In this document: positions 38,908-47,814 of the stretch, one piece after another
Layout: each line of letters begins with the position of its first letter
Numbering within the stretch: position 1 is the first letter of the stretch
Source: Aquisphaera giovannonii
GTDB lineage: Bacteria > Planctomycetota > Planctomycetia > Isosphaerales > Isosphaeraceae
Assembly: GCF_008087625.1 (NCBI RefSeq)
Contig: NZ_CP042997.1
Location: 5,580,001 to 5,644,000, forward strand
Reading direction: 5' to 3'
DNA length: 64,000 bases
The notes under the pieces: generated by a model
The model's database searches: none
What the model was told of the DNA's origin: nothing
The model's input: the letters and a program-made list of their open reading frames with translations, nothing else
Made by a program: the position numbers and the translations under genes

Positions 38908-39969
38908 TCAGCGTGCGAGCTCGCGGTCGAGGACCGGACCGAGGTTCTGGCGGACGAGGTCGAGCTGGACGATGTTGCCGTCCTTGCCGATGAGGACGCT
39001 CGCGGGGATGTCCACGACGCCGAAGGCCGCGGCGTAGTCCTTCTCCCCCTTGCCGTTGATCAGGGTCGGCCAGCGGACGTTGTGGTCCAGCAGGAACCGG
39101 CGGACGTTGGGCAGGATCGTCTCCGGCTTGAGGCCCTCGCCCTGGAGCGTGTCCAGGTTGATGCCGACGACGACCAGGTCCTTGTCCTTGCGGGCGTCGA
39201 TCGCCTGCTGGAACTGCTCGACCTGGGCCTCGGTCGGCAGGCACCAGCTCGCCCAGAACTCGACGAGCACGACCTTCCCCTTGAGCGCGGCCAGGTCGAA
39301 CGGCCTGCCGTCGAGGTCGGTCCCGCGGATCGCCGGCGCGGGCTTGCCGACGGCCTCCAGCCGCCTCAGCCGCTCGGCGAGGAACTCCTTGACGACGGGC
39401 CGCTGGGCGCGTTCGGCGCAGAACTTGAAGGCCTTGAGGGCGACCGGGATCTGGTCGGCGTGGACGAGCCGCTGGTAATAGGCGTCGGTGATGCCGATGA
39501 TCTCCTCCGACTGGAGGCCGGCGACGCCGTCCTGGGCGGCGTTCTCGACCGCCACCTTGAGGGCCGCGAGCGACTCCTCGAAGGCCCCGCGGTCCGCCTC
39601 GGCGACGATCTTGACCAGGTGCGCCAGGGCGCTCGTGGCGTGCGACGGGCTGCCGACCCGGATCACGGTCGAGGCGGCGGGCTCGGCCTCGCGGAAGAGG
39701 TTGGCGGAGATCGCCAGGCGGAAGAGCTCCTCGTACGTCGCCGCCGCGGCGGCCGGGTCCTGCCTCGCGGCGAGCCTGCCGAGCCGATCCAGGCGGGTCT
39801 TCTCGAGCTGCCGGAACTGGTTGGCGAAGTCCTCGTGGATCGCCTGGACCGAGTCCGGCTCCTGCCCCCGGGCCGCCCCCACGCCCCACGCCATGGACAG
39901 CGAGAGCCCCAGCGCGGCCGCCCCCCGGACGATCCCAGCCGACCCACGGACGAAGGACGAGCCACTCAT
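38908..39969 (-). CDS. TlpA-like thioredoxin-fold protein lacking the second cysteine
   Basis: A 353-residue exported protein. The signal peptide (AALGLSLSMAWGVGAARG) is followed by a helical region and then the thioredoxin fold: GKPAPAIRGTDLDGRPFDLA, LKGKVVLVEFWASWCLPTEA, VVVGINLDTLQGEGLKPE, VDIPASVLIGKDGNIVQLDL. In TlpA/ResA proteins the active site is WCxxC; here it is WCLPT, so the resolving Cys is absent (about residue 240). The protein may use a single-Cys mechanism or serve binding. The ATG at 39969 is set by the signal peptide. Confidence 0.82.
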   Translation of the reverse strand: MSGSSFVRGSAGIVRGAAALGLSLSMAWGVGAARGQEPDSVQAIHEDFANQFRQLEKTRLDRLGRLAARQDPAAAAATYEELFRLAISANLFREAEPAASTVIRVGSPSHATSALAHLVKIVAEADRGAFEESLAALKVAVENAAQDGVAGLQSEEIIGITDAYYQRLVHADQIPVALKAFKFCAERAQRPVVKEFLAERLRRLEAVGKPAPAIRGTDLDGRPFDLAALKGKVVLVEFWASWCLPTEAQVEQFQQAIDARKDKDLVVVGINLDTLQGEGLKPETILPNVRRFLLDHNVRWPTLINGKGEKDYAAAFGVVDIPASVLIGKDGNIVQLDLVRQNLGPVLDRELAR

Positions 39970-40210
39970 GGAAGCAAACCCCCCGACGCGATTCCTCGGG
40001 GCACGATCCCGGCGTGCCCGCCCCGATCCCGATCCGGGGCCCCATGCCCCGCGAGCGGAACGAGGCCACCATTGTGCCACGCATCTGCCTTCAAAGGTAG
40101 TGCGCCCGCGGCCCGGGGGCGACCCGCGCCCCGCGAGCCGCGCCGTTACCCCACCCCCGTGGCCCTGGTCCAGCCTCCGGCGGATCCTGCCATGCGGCGA
40201 CGCCGCGATT

Positions 40211-40385
40211 CCTCTCCCTCTCCCGCTCGGCGGGAGAGGGCCGGGGTGAGGGCGGGGCGGGCCCTCGCACGCGGGGCGGTTGCTGGCGCAATCTGGCGAG
40301 CCTCGAATCAGCAGTCCCTTGCGACGGCTGAGGTGATCGAAGACCCTCACCCCACGCCTCTCCCGCAAGCGGGCGAGGGAGAGGG
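40211..40385. repeat. Palindromic repeat, family C, copy 2
   Basis: The left hairpin CCCTCTCCCGCTCGGCGGGA with GGGGTGAGGG, and the right arm CCCTCACCCC with CCTCTCCCGCAAGCGGG, repeat the plan of the copy at 20122-20274. The centre differs. It lies upstream of the thioredoxin-fold gene. Confidence 0.75.
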
Positions 40386-40548
40386 ATGATGAAGCGGCCA
40401 GGTAGTAGGGCCTGTCGGATGATCTGCTCCGGCGGCCTTCCGCCTTCAGCCGCCCACTCATGTCCAGAGAGAATGAACTGGCCGGGGAACGCAGTCCGTC
40501 GGATGATCTGCTCCGGCATGCTTCCGTCTTCAACCGCCCACTCGTGTC
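40386..40548. repeat. Direct tandem repeat of about 84 bp, two copies
   Basis: Two diverged copies. Each contains a GTCGGATGATCTGCTCCGGC block (40414 and 40498) followed by a CTTCCG-CTTCA-CCGCCCACTC tail, and a preceding TGGCC/CGGCC segment. Both fill the gap between the palindromic element and the end of the cytochrome gene. Confidence 0.65.
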
Positions 40549-40593
40549 GGGAGATCTTGCCGACTCGGGGATCTCCTCATGATCCGCCGCCGC

Positions 40594-43548
40594 TCACCGC
40601 CCCGCGCCGGCCGGGGGCTCGGGGGACTTCAGGTAGGCGATCAGGTCGGCGAGGTCCGCCGGGGTGAGGTTCTGCTCCAGGCCGTCGGGCATGAGCGAGC
40701 GGCCGGTGGAGCGGAGGGCCTCGACGTCGGCGCGGGGGATGACGTCCTCCAAGCCCTCGGCGCGGCGGAGGCGGAGCGAGGACGGGGTCTCCTCGACGAG
40801 GAGGCCGGTGAGCGTGTCGCCCCTCGCGGTGGCGACGACGACGGCCACGCCGTCGGGGGCCACCTCGCGGCTCGGGTCGAGGATCGCGACCATGAGGTCG
40901 GCCGGCGGGCGGCCGGCGACGCTCAGGAGGTCCGGGCCGACCTTCGCCCCGCCGCCGCGGGTGTGGCAGGTCTGGCAGTTCTTCGCGAACAGCTCGCGGC
41001 CGCGAGCCGGGTCGGGGGAGCCGGCCGAGAGCGCCGGGGCGTATCGCTCCAGCACGGCGCGGCGGTCCGCTCCGGCGGCGGGGAACACCCCGGCCAACCG
41101 CTTCGCGAGCGCGGGGTCGGCGAGCCGCCGGAGGGCGTCGCGCGTCCCGGGGTCGATCTCCGAGGCCTCCAGTCGCTTCGACGCGACCGCCTCGACCAGC
41201 CGCCCGGCGAGCGCCGGCGACCCGCTGAGGGCGCCGAGGAGGACGCGGCGGGTCGCCAGCGAGAGGTCGTCCCACCGCGAGAGCAGCGCGTCGGCCAGCG
41301 CGGGGTCGCCCGCGGAGGCGACGGCCCGGGCCGCGGCCGACTGGAGCGTCGCGGGCTGGTCCGCGTTCACGAGGATCGGGATCAATCCCCGGGCGGCCGG
41401 GTCGCGCGCGGCCAGGATCGCGGCGAGGGCCCGGTCGCGGGCGGGCAGGGGGGCGGCGGGGTCCTTCGCCTTCGCGGCGGCGGCATCGAGGAGGCGCCGC
41501 ACGGACTGGCGGAGGGGCGGGGACGCGGGCTCGAGCGACGGCCAGGCGAACGCCTTCGAGCCCGCCCGGGCCTGGCCCCTGGCGATCCCCTGGAGGAGGG
41601 CGAAGCCGGCGGCCTCGGCCGGCGCGGCGGCGGCGCGGGCCAGGGCGTCGGCGACGAGCGCGCGGTCGGCCGACGCCCCGATCTGGGCGCCGAGGCTCGC
41701 CAGGAAGCCGAGCTGCGCGTCGGTCGGCCGGGCGAGCCAGCCGGGCTGCCGCGTCGCCAGGATGTCCAGGAACTTGCCCGGGGAGGACTCCAGCGCCCCC
41801 AGGATGGCCGCGGCCGCCCAGGGGGACTCGGCGTCGCGCGCGGCGACCCTCGCCAGGGCGTCCCGCTCGAGGTCGGTGTCCAGCTTCGCGAGCGCCACGA
41901 CGGCGCGGAGGCGGACGCGGGCATCGGCGTCGTCGGCGATCGCGGCGAGCTCGGATGCGAAGCTCGGCTGTCTCGCGGAGTCGGCGACCAGCCGCGCCGC
42001 CTGCTCGCGGACGCGCGGGCTGTCGTCGCGGAGGGCGGCCCGGAGCGTCTCGTCGTCGAGGGCGTCCAGGCCGCGGAGGGTCCACAGCGCGTGGGCCCGC
42101 GCGAGCGGGAGCTTCGAGGCCGCCGCCAGGCGGCGGAGGGCCGGCACCGTCGCGAGGTCGCGCCGCTCGACGAGCAGCCGCTGGGCCGTGTCGCGGCACC
42201 AGCCGTTGGGGCTCTCCAGCAGGGCGACGAGGCCCGCGGCGTCGGCCGATCCCGGCTTGGCGGCGGGCGGGCCGGGCTCGCTGCCGCGGGGGGCGACCCG
42301 CCAGATCCGCCCGTGCTCGAACCCTTCGCGGAAGTCGACCGACTTCCGCTGGCCCTCGGGGACGAAGTCCGGGTGCTCGACCCACGCCCGGCAGAAGTCG
42401 GCGACGTAGAGGGCCCCGTCGGGGCCGGTCGCCAGGTTCACCGGCCGGAACCAGGGGTGGGCGGAGGCCAGGAACTCGCGGTCGGCCTCGCCCGGGGCGC
42501 GGCGGGCGATGTATGTGGGGCCGTCGGGGACGAGCTTGCGGCGCTGGACCAGGCTCGTCAGCGGCTCGCAGAAGAAGGCGTCGCCGCGGTAGGCGTCGCC
42601 GAGGAGCCCGCCGCGCTCGATCGTCGGGCCGCAGGTGGCGTTGAAGAAGGCGACGGTCTCGACGTTGAACCGCTTCTGGGCCGGGGCGATCGAGTAGACG
42701 CGGCCGCCGTCGGAGAGGTCCAGGATGTCGGCCACGGTGTTCGCGGACGGCCCGACCTCCCCCGGCTCGAGGACGACGTGGCGGATCGGCACGGTGTTCC
42801 ACGACGGGAAGCGGTCGCCCCAGTCGTCGCGGGGCAGTCCGAACTGGCTGAAGCCGGCGACGGCCTGCGCCCGCCCGGTCGCCGGGTCCACCCTGAGGTC
42901 GTTGCGGAGGATCGGCACGGCCTTCGAGTCCGGCTCGCCGGGCCTCCGCACCGAGCCGCCGCTGCGGCCGTTGGCGAGGTAGACGCGGTTGTCCATGCCC
43001 CACGTCGGGCTGTTCACGCGGAGCTGCTGGTTCCCCTCGAAAAACCCCGTGAGGATCACGGTGCGGACGTCGGCCCGGCCGTCGCCGTCGGTGTCCTTGA
43101 AGAAGAGCAGGTCCGGCGCGGCGGTGACCAGGATGCCGCCGTTCCAGGGGAGGACTCCGCTGGGCCAGTGCAGGCCGTCGGCGAAGGTGGTGACGCGCTC
43201 GTACCGGCCGTCGCCGTCGCGGTCCTCCAGCCGCTTCACGCGGCCGCCGTCGGGGGAGATCGGATAGTCCGTCATCTCGACCACGTACATCGCCCCGTGC
43301 TCGTCCCAGGCCATCGCCACCGGCGCGGACACGTCCGGCTCGGCGGCGACCAGCTCGATGGCCAGCGACGGGTCCGCCAGCCGCATCGCGGCTCGCGATT
43401 CGTCCGGCGTCGGGGCCTTGTCGGCGAGGGCCCGGGGGGCGATCAGGACAGCCAGGAAGGTCGCGACGAGGGCGAGACGCGCCAGTGACTCGCACGCCCG
43501 GGTGGCTGGGGCGGAGCCGAAGGCGACGCCCCGGGACCGCCGCGGCAT
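40594..43548 (-). CDS. PVC-type membrane-bound dehydrogenase with HEAT repeats and C-terminal cytochrome c
   Basis: A 984-residue exported protein. The signal segment (LARLALVATFLAVLIAPRAL) leads into a beta-propeller-like domain with EPDVSAPVAMAWDEHGAMYV, RVKRLEDRDGDGRYERVTTF and HPWFRPVNLATGPDGALYVA, typical of the PVC dehydrogenase family. Then come about 500 residues of HEAT-like helices, then a cytochrome c motif in FAKNCQTCHTRGGGAKVGPD (CxxCH near residue 850) with a downstream LTGLLVEETPSSLRLRRAEG block. It likely passes electrons from a sugar or alcohol to haem; the substrate is unknown. The start at 43548 lies inside a palindromic repeat and has no clear ribosome site; a GTG at 43710 is an alternative. 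Confidence 0.85.
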   Translation of the reverse strand: MPRRSRGVAFGSAPATRACESLARLALVATFLAVLIAPRALADKAPTPDESRAAMRLADPSLAIELVAAEPDVSAPVAMAWDEHGAMYVVEMTDYPISPDGGRVKRLEDRDGDGRYERVTTFADGLHWPSGVLPWNGGILVTAAPDLLFFKDTDGDGRADVRTVILTGFFEGNQQLRVNSPTWGMDNRVYLANGRSGGSVRRPGEPDSKAVPILRNDLRVDPATGRAQAVAGFSQFGLPRDDWGDRFPSWNTVPIRHVVLEPGEVGPSANTVADILDLSDGGRVYSIAPAQKRFNVETVAFFNATCGPTIERGGLLGDAYRGDAFFCEPLTSLVQRRKLVPDGPTYIARRAPGEADREFLASAHPWFRPVNLATGPDGALYVADFCRAWVEHPDFVPEGQRKSVDFREGFEHGRIWRVAPRGSEPGPPAAKPGSADAAGLVALLESPNGWCRDTAQRLLVERRDLATVPALRRLAAASKLPLARAHALWTLRGLDALDDETLRAALRDDSPRVREQAARLVADSARQPSFASELAAIADDADARVRLRAVVALAKLDTDLERDALARVAARDAESPWAAAAILGALESSPGKFLDILATRQPGWLARPTDAQLGFLASLGAQIGASADRALVADALARAAAAPAEAAGFALLQGIARGQARAGSKAFAWPSLEPASPPLRQSVRRLLDAAAAKAKDPAAPLPARDRALAAILAARDPAARGLIPILVNADQPATLQSAAARAVASAGDPALADALLSRWDDLSLATRRVLLGALSGSPALAGRLVEAVASKRLEASEIDPGTRDALRRLADPALAKRLAGVFPAAGADRRAVLERYAPALSAGSPDPARGRELFAKNCQTCHTRGGGAKVGPDLLSVAGRPPADLMVAILDPSREVAPDGVAVVVATARGDTLTGLLVEETPSSLRLRRAEGLEDVIPRADVEALRSTGRSLMPDGLEQNLTPADLADLIAYLKSPEPPAGAGR

Positions 43549-43618
43549 CGAGCAAGGCTTCGGCCGCCGCGACTGCCCGCCGAACGTGGCGTCGCTACGC
43601 TCCGCCACAGCCACCCGG
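43498..43618. repeat. Palindromic repeat, family A, at the 5' end of the cytochrome gene
   Basis: The left arm CCGGGTGGCTGGGGCGGAGC and the right arm GCTCCGCCACAGCCACCCGG match the outer arms of the element at 2231-2358, while the centre differs. It overlaps the start region of the gene at 40594-43548, so the leader and perhaps the first codons come from the repeat. Confidence 0.7.
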
Positions 43619-43737
43619 AGTCCGCCCTCCGGGGGGGAGTCGAGGATCGCCTGGCCGGCATCTCGGCCGGTGCGCACGGGCGGACGGAGCGGGCCGCGAT
43701 GGTGGAGCACGGTGGGATCCTCGTCGGGCGGGAATCA

Positions 43738-45126
43738 TCACTTGTGGAGTTCGTCAAGCAGGCCGACGGCCGCGTCGACGAGGGCCTCGCCGGAGCCGCG
43801 GGCGACGAAGCTGTGCAGGCCGGCCCATGTCTGGTAGCCGCCCTTGTCGTAGGCGGGGGCGTCCGGGGTGTAGCCGACGTAGTCGTTCGCCAGCTCGAAG
43901 ACGAAGGTGTCGCGGTAGGGCGAGCGGCGCTTGATCTCCTGGCCGAGCGTCGTGAAGAACTCGGCCGGGACGCCGACGATCGCGAGGTCGCCCAGGACGA
44001 TCGCCTGCACCCACGTCTTGCGGTCCCGGCCCTGCTTCGGGGCGAGGACCTTGCGGCTCTCGCGGAAGACGGCGATGGTGCCTTCGTGGTAGGGCGCGGG
44101 CTGCCGCTTGGTGCAGTAGGCGACGACCGCGGCGTCCTCCGCGGCCTCGTCGAACGTGCGGTACTTCAGGGTGACCTCGGCGCGCTTCGCCCTGATCGTC
44201 GGCAATGGGCGGGGCCGGGCGCGGTCCAGGGCATCCGCCACGGCCGCCTTGATGCGGAAGGCGGCCTCCGGGGCCTTCAGGTCGAGGTTGTGGGTCGAGC
44301 CGGAGGCGCCCTCGAAGAAGGCGAACGTGCCGCCCCGCTCCTTCTCCAACTCCTGCGCGGCCAGGCCGTAGAAGCTCGGCGAGCGGACGCCCGGCTTCGC
44401 GGTGCCGATCGTGTGCGTGGAGTGGTTGAAGAGCACCGCCTCGGGCTTGCCGTCGGGCCGGACGAAGGCCAGGACCGGCAGGTCGGGGTCGAACGGGCCG
44501 GTCGGCCGCACCGCGTCGGCCATCGAGCCGACCCAGAAGATCGTCCCGTCGGCGAGGAGCAGGCGGCTGTTCTTGCCGACCGACGACTCCTCGCCGCGGC
44601 GGAACATCAGCGACGCCGGCGCGAGCCGCTCGTTGGCGGCGACGGCCGCCGCCACGACCTTCTCGCCCACCTGCCTCGAGAACGCCTCCTCGCGGCGGTA
44701 GCCGTGGACGGTCACCGTCGAGGGGGCGTGGTGGGTGTGCGTGCAGTTGATGAGGATGTGGTCGAAGGGGATGCCGGTCTTCGCCTGGACCTCCTTCGCG
44801 GCGGCGTCCAGGATGTCGCGCTCCAGCATCAGGACGTCGCAGGCGACCAGGCAGGCCTTCGTCCCGTCCTCCGCCCGGACCACGATCGCCGAGGCGCGGA
44901 GCTCGCCCTCCTGGCCGACCGCCTTGCCCGGCCCGATGCCGCCGCCGATGACCAGGTCATCGGTCGCCTCCAGGGCCCGGGCGGCCGCGCCGGCGCCGAC
45001 CCCATCGGCCGCCATCGCCGCAACACCCGTCATCTCCAAGAATAGCAGCCCCGCGGCCGCCATCGCCGCCCGCCAGGTTCGACGCCTTCGCCTCGTCACG
45101 ATAATCCGCTCCCTTGGGTTCGACAC
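43738..45126 (-). CDS. Neutral/alkaline ceramidase-like exported hydrolase
   Basis: A 462-residue protein with a basic leader and a signal segment (AAMAAAGLLFLEMTGVAAMA). The family signature VIGGGIGPGKAVGQEGELRA is followed by CLVACDVLMLERDIL and the metal/active-site block HILINCTHTHHAPST, typical of neutral/alkaline ceramidase N-terminal domains. Later blocks include EAVLFNHSTHTIGTAKPG, FFEGASGSTHNLD and AIVLGDLAIVGVPAEFFTTL, and it ends GGYQTWAGLHSFVARGSGE. Many bacterial relatives are only domain matches and the lipid substrate is unproven. GTG start at 45126. Confidence 0.82.
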   Translation of the reverse strand: MSNPRERIIVTRRRRRTWRAAMAAAGLLFLEMTGVAAMAADGVGAGAAARALEATDDLVIGGGIGPGKAVGQEGELRASAIVVRAEDGTKACLVACDVLMLERDILDAAAKEVQAKTGIPFDHILINCTHTHHAPSTVTVHGYRREEAFSRQVGEKVVAAAVAANERLAPASLMFRRGEESSVGKNSRLLLADGTIFWVGSMADAVRPTGPFDPDLPVLAFVRPDGKPEAVLFNHSTHTIGTAKPGVRSPSFYGLAAQELEKERGGTFAFFEGASGSTHNLDLKAPEAAFRIKAAVADALDRARPRPLPTIRAKRAEVTLKYRTFDEAAEDAAVVAYCTKRQPAPYHEGTIAVFRESRKVLAPKQGRDRKTWVQAIVLGDLAIVGVPAEFFTTLGQEIKRRSPYRDTFVFELANDYVGYTPDAPAYDKGGYQTWAGLHSFVARGSGEALVDAAVGLLDELHK

Positions 45127-45183
45127 TGGCTCACCATCCGGCCCGGGAGATGCCCCGACTGCCAGGAGGAGATCTATCCGGTC

Positions 45184-45275
45184 CTCCCCCTTACCAAGGG
45201 GGAGTCAGAGGGGGTCTATCGCTCGAGCCGAGGCGGTCGAGACCACCCCCCTGAATCCCCCCTTGGTAAGGGGCG
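45184..45275. repeat. Palindromic repeat, family B, copy 2
   Basis: The arms CTCCCCCTTACCAAGGGGGA and CCCCCCTTGGTAAGGGG flank GCTCGAGCCGAGGCGGTCGA. Read on the opposite strand, the centre GTCTCGACCGCCTCGGC matches the copy at 2041-2131. Confidence 0.75.
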
Positions 45276-45357
45276 GATCGTTCCGGATCTCCCACCACTA
45301 GGTGGAATACGGATGGGTCTTCGAGGTCCAATGGCGCCGGGCCTCCGGCGTGGACCC

Positions 45358-46194
45358 TCAATCCAGGCTGCGGATCTCCACGTCGCGGAACTCGATCTCG
45401 GCCGCCTCGATCTCCAGGGCGATGCGGCCCTTCGTGATCGGCTTCGGCGGGGCGTCGGGGTGCTCGGGGTCGACGAGCCGGACGTGGACGCCGCGATTGA
45501 CGACGCGGCCGTTGAGGACGTGCGTGACGCTGTCCCCCTTGGCGATGATCTCCGCGGTGTTCCAGCCCTCCACCTCGTGGTCGCCGGCGAGGTGCTTCTG
45601 GTACTGGATCCCCTTGCCGCCGAGCACGCGGGCGGCGCCCCCCTGCGGCTCGTCGAGGAACGTCGGCATGGCCTCGCCCTGGGTCTTCGGGTCGACCCAC
45701 GAGTCGAGCTGGAAGCCGTGCAGCGCGATCAGGTCGCCGACGTTGGTGGCCTCCACCTGGAACTGGAGGGCGCGAGGCCATACGGCGTCCTCGCCCAGGA
45801 TGTGGTAGTAGATGCCGGCGTCCTTCTTCAGCTCGTAGCGGGGCCGGAACTTCTTCGCGCCCCAGCGGTACCGGACCCGCAGGTGGTAGTCGCCGTACTC
45901 CTTCTCCGTGCCGATGTAGCCCATCACCACCATGTCGTTGTCGGCGGCGTTCTTGTAGAGGTGGATCGCGCCGTCCTCGACGGTGATCACGCGATCGGGG
46001 TCGGCGTTCCTGCCGTGCTTCTGGAGGAACGTGTACCAGCCGGTCAGGTCCCGGCCGTTGAACAGCGGCGTGAAGCCCTCGGCCTTCGCGGCCTGCGACG
46101 GGGGGGCGGGGGCGGGAGACGGCGCGGACTTGGGCGCGTCGCGGTGAGGTCCCGGCAGGATGGAAAGCCAGAGCGCGAGAGCGAGGGGGAGCAT
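45358..46194 (-). CDS. DUF1080 (3-keto-disaccharide hydrolase-type) exported protein
   Basis: A 278-residue protein with an N-terminal signal segment (LPLALALWLSILPG) and a Pro/Ala-rich linker. The DUF1080 fold shows FTPLFNGRDLTGWYTFLQKH, VITVEDGAIHLYKN, YGDYHLRVRYRWGAKKFRPR and DAGIYYHILGEDAVWPRALQ, and ends FRDVEIRSLD. The family is a concanavalin-like domain that includes 3-keto-disaccharide hydrolases and is very common in planctomycetes; substrate not read here. The start at 46194 has AAAGG 7 bases upstream; a longer start at 46230 is possible. Confidence 0.85.
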   Translation of the reverse strand: MLPLALALWLSILPGPHRDAPKSAPSPAPAPPSQAAKAEGFTPLFNGRDLTGWYTFLQKHGRNADPDRVITVEDGAIHLYKNAADNDMVVMGYIGTEKEYGDYHLRVRYRWGAKKFRPRYELKKDAGIYYHILGEDAVWPRALQFQVEATNVGDLIALHGFQLDSWVDPKTQGEAMPTFLDEPQGGAARVLGGKGIQYQKHLAGDHEVEGWNTAEIIAKGDSVTHVLNGRVVNRGVHVRLVDPEHPDAPPKPITKGRIALEIEAAEIEFRDVEIRSLD

Positions 46195-46310
46195 CGCCGA
46201 ACCTTTCCCGGCAAGGTGCCCGTGCGGCATCACGACCCGTCGGGCTCGCGGGATGGCCCCCGCGGCCCCGGGCTCACGGCGTGCTATCTTGCCCCCGCGG
46301 CGGGGGGGCG

Positions 46311-46652
46311 TCAACGACCTGCCGGCGGGGCCGTCGCGGACAGCAGCGGGCCGCCGGGGGCGGGCCGGGCCGCGGCCGCCGGCGGCCGGTTGGCCCGGGG
46401 CCGCCTGGCGGCGCGGGGCTGCTGGGCCCGCCAGAGCGCCGCGAGCAGGAGGATCGCGACGACGACGCCCGCGACCCAGAGGAACGCCCTCATGCCGGTC
46501 GAGATCGGGTCCGCGGGGGTCTCGCGGAGGTAGTCCGCGAACGGCCTGGTGGCCGGCTGCCCCGTCGCGGCCGGCGGATCGTCGTAGAGCTCCGCCCCCC
46601 GATCCTTGATCGATCGCTCCTGCGAGGGCATGTCCTGCCGTTCGGGACGCAT
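46311..46652 (-). CDS. Small single-pass membrane protein, unknown
   Basis: A 113-residue protein with a hydrophilic N-terminus (SIKDRGAELYDDPPA), one membrane segment (FLWVAGVVVAILLLAALW, about 57-74) and an Arg/Pro/Ala-rich tail. No family recognised. It lies 117 bases upstream of the DUF1080 gene on the same strand, so they could be co-transcribed. Start set at 46652, where the frame gives a plausible soluble head. Confidence 0.5.
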   Translation of the reverse strand: MRPERQDMPSQERSIKDRGAELYDDPPAATGQPATRPFADYLRETPADPISTGMRAFLWVAGVVVAILLLAALWRAQQPRAARRPRANRPPAAAARPAPGGPLLSATAPPAGR

Positions 46653-46814
46653 GGTGCCGGCTCTCCGTGGGAAGACGCCCGGGCCTCGGCGTCGCGGGTC
46701 CGCCCCGCATCCGGGGTCACGTTCAAGCCTAGGGGCACGCCGGGCGCATGGCAAGGCCGGCCGCGGCCGGCCCTTCACGCCCGGCCATCGGCCCGCCGAC
46801 GCGGCCGGGCCCGG

Positions 46815-47609
46815 TCACGGCCTGGCCTCGAAGAACCAGTCCCAGCTCGGCGGGAAGTGGCTCAGCTCGGCCATGGCGGGGACGCCCTCGTCCCAGGGGT
46901 AGAGGACCTTGCTCGGCGGCCCGGCCCGGAAGCCGGCCCGGGCAAGGCGGTGCTCGACCTCGAAGGGGGTCCAGAACTTCTGCCGCAGCCCGCGGTAGCG
47001 GAACAGGCCGAAGGCGAAGTCGTAGAGCCGGTGCTCGGCGTGGGTCGCCGTGAACCGCCGGGCCTCCGCCGGCCCCATGCCGATCTCCAGGGCCTGGTCG
47101 AACTGGAGCATCGTCTGATACTGGATCGAGTCGAGCGACGGGACGACGCCCAGGAGCACGCCGCCCGGCCGGAGGGCCTCGCGGACGGCCCGCAGCGTGG
47201 CGTCGATGACGCGGACGTCCGGCATGACCAGGGAATTGAGCGCGACCGCCACGTCCACCCGCCCGCGGAGGTCACCCAGGTCGGCCATCGGCCGCTCCAG
47301 GAACTCGACGCGGGCGGCCCCGTCCGGCCCCAGCCGCTCCCGGGCCCGGGCCAGCATGGCGGGCGCGAAGTCGAGCGCGATCACCCGGCCGAAGCCGTAG
47401 CGATCCAGCAGCATCGGCAGCAGCGGCCCGGTGCCGCAGCCGAGGTCGATGACGGTCTTCGCCCCGCGATCCTCGACCGCCCCCAGCGCATCCCAGAGCG
47501 GATTCACCACCCCGGGCGCGAAGGGGTCGATGAAGACCTCGTCGTACCTCGCCGCGTGGCGGCTCCAGTGCCGCTCCTGGCTCGGGATCACCTCTTCAAC
47601 CCGTCCCAC
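46815..47609 (-). CDS. SAM-dependent class I methyltransferase
   Basis: A 264-residue Rossmann methyltransferase. Motif I is TVIDLGCGTGPLLPMLLDR, then RVIALDFAPAMLARARERLG (motif II with Asp), a DLRGRVDVAVALNSLVMPDV region (motif IV), and REALRPGGVLLGVVPSLDS. The C-terminal part (KFWTPFEVEHRLARAGFRAG) is the usual substrate-side lid. The GTG at 47609 is preferred because GAGGAGGG lies upstream. The acceptor substrate is not shown. Confidence 0.82.
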   Translation of the reverse strand: MGRVEEVIPSQERHWSRHAARYDEVFIDPFAPGVVNPLWDALGAVEDRGAKTVIDLGCGTGPLLPMLLDRYGFGRVIALDFAPAMLARARERLGPDGAARVEFLERPMADLGDLRGRVDVAVALNSLVMPDVRVIDATLRAVREALRPGGVLLGVVPSLDSIQYQTMLQFDQALEIGMGPAEARRFTATHAEHRLYDFAFGLFRYRGLRQKFWTPFEVEHRLARAGFRAGPPSKVLYPWDEGVPAMAELSHFPPSWDWFFEARP

Positions 47610-47814
47610 GTTCGCGAACCCTCCTCGGCTGGACCCGGCGTGCCCCGGGGCGGCGGGCACCGTCGGATCGACCGTCGCCCCGCCCCCGGGGGGCCGTCCT
47701 CGCGCCCCCTGTATAGAAATATGGAATACGACGGGCAAGCGGACACGCCCGGCGCGGGATCCGTGAGGGGCTGCACCGCCCCCACGCGAGGCGAGGCCCG
47801 CGCCCGGGGCGGCA

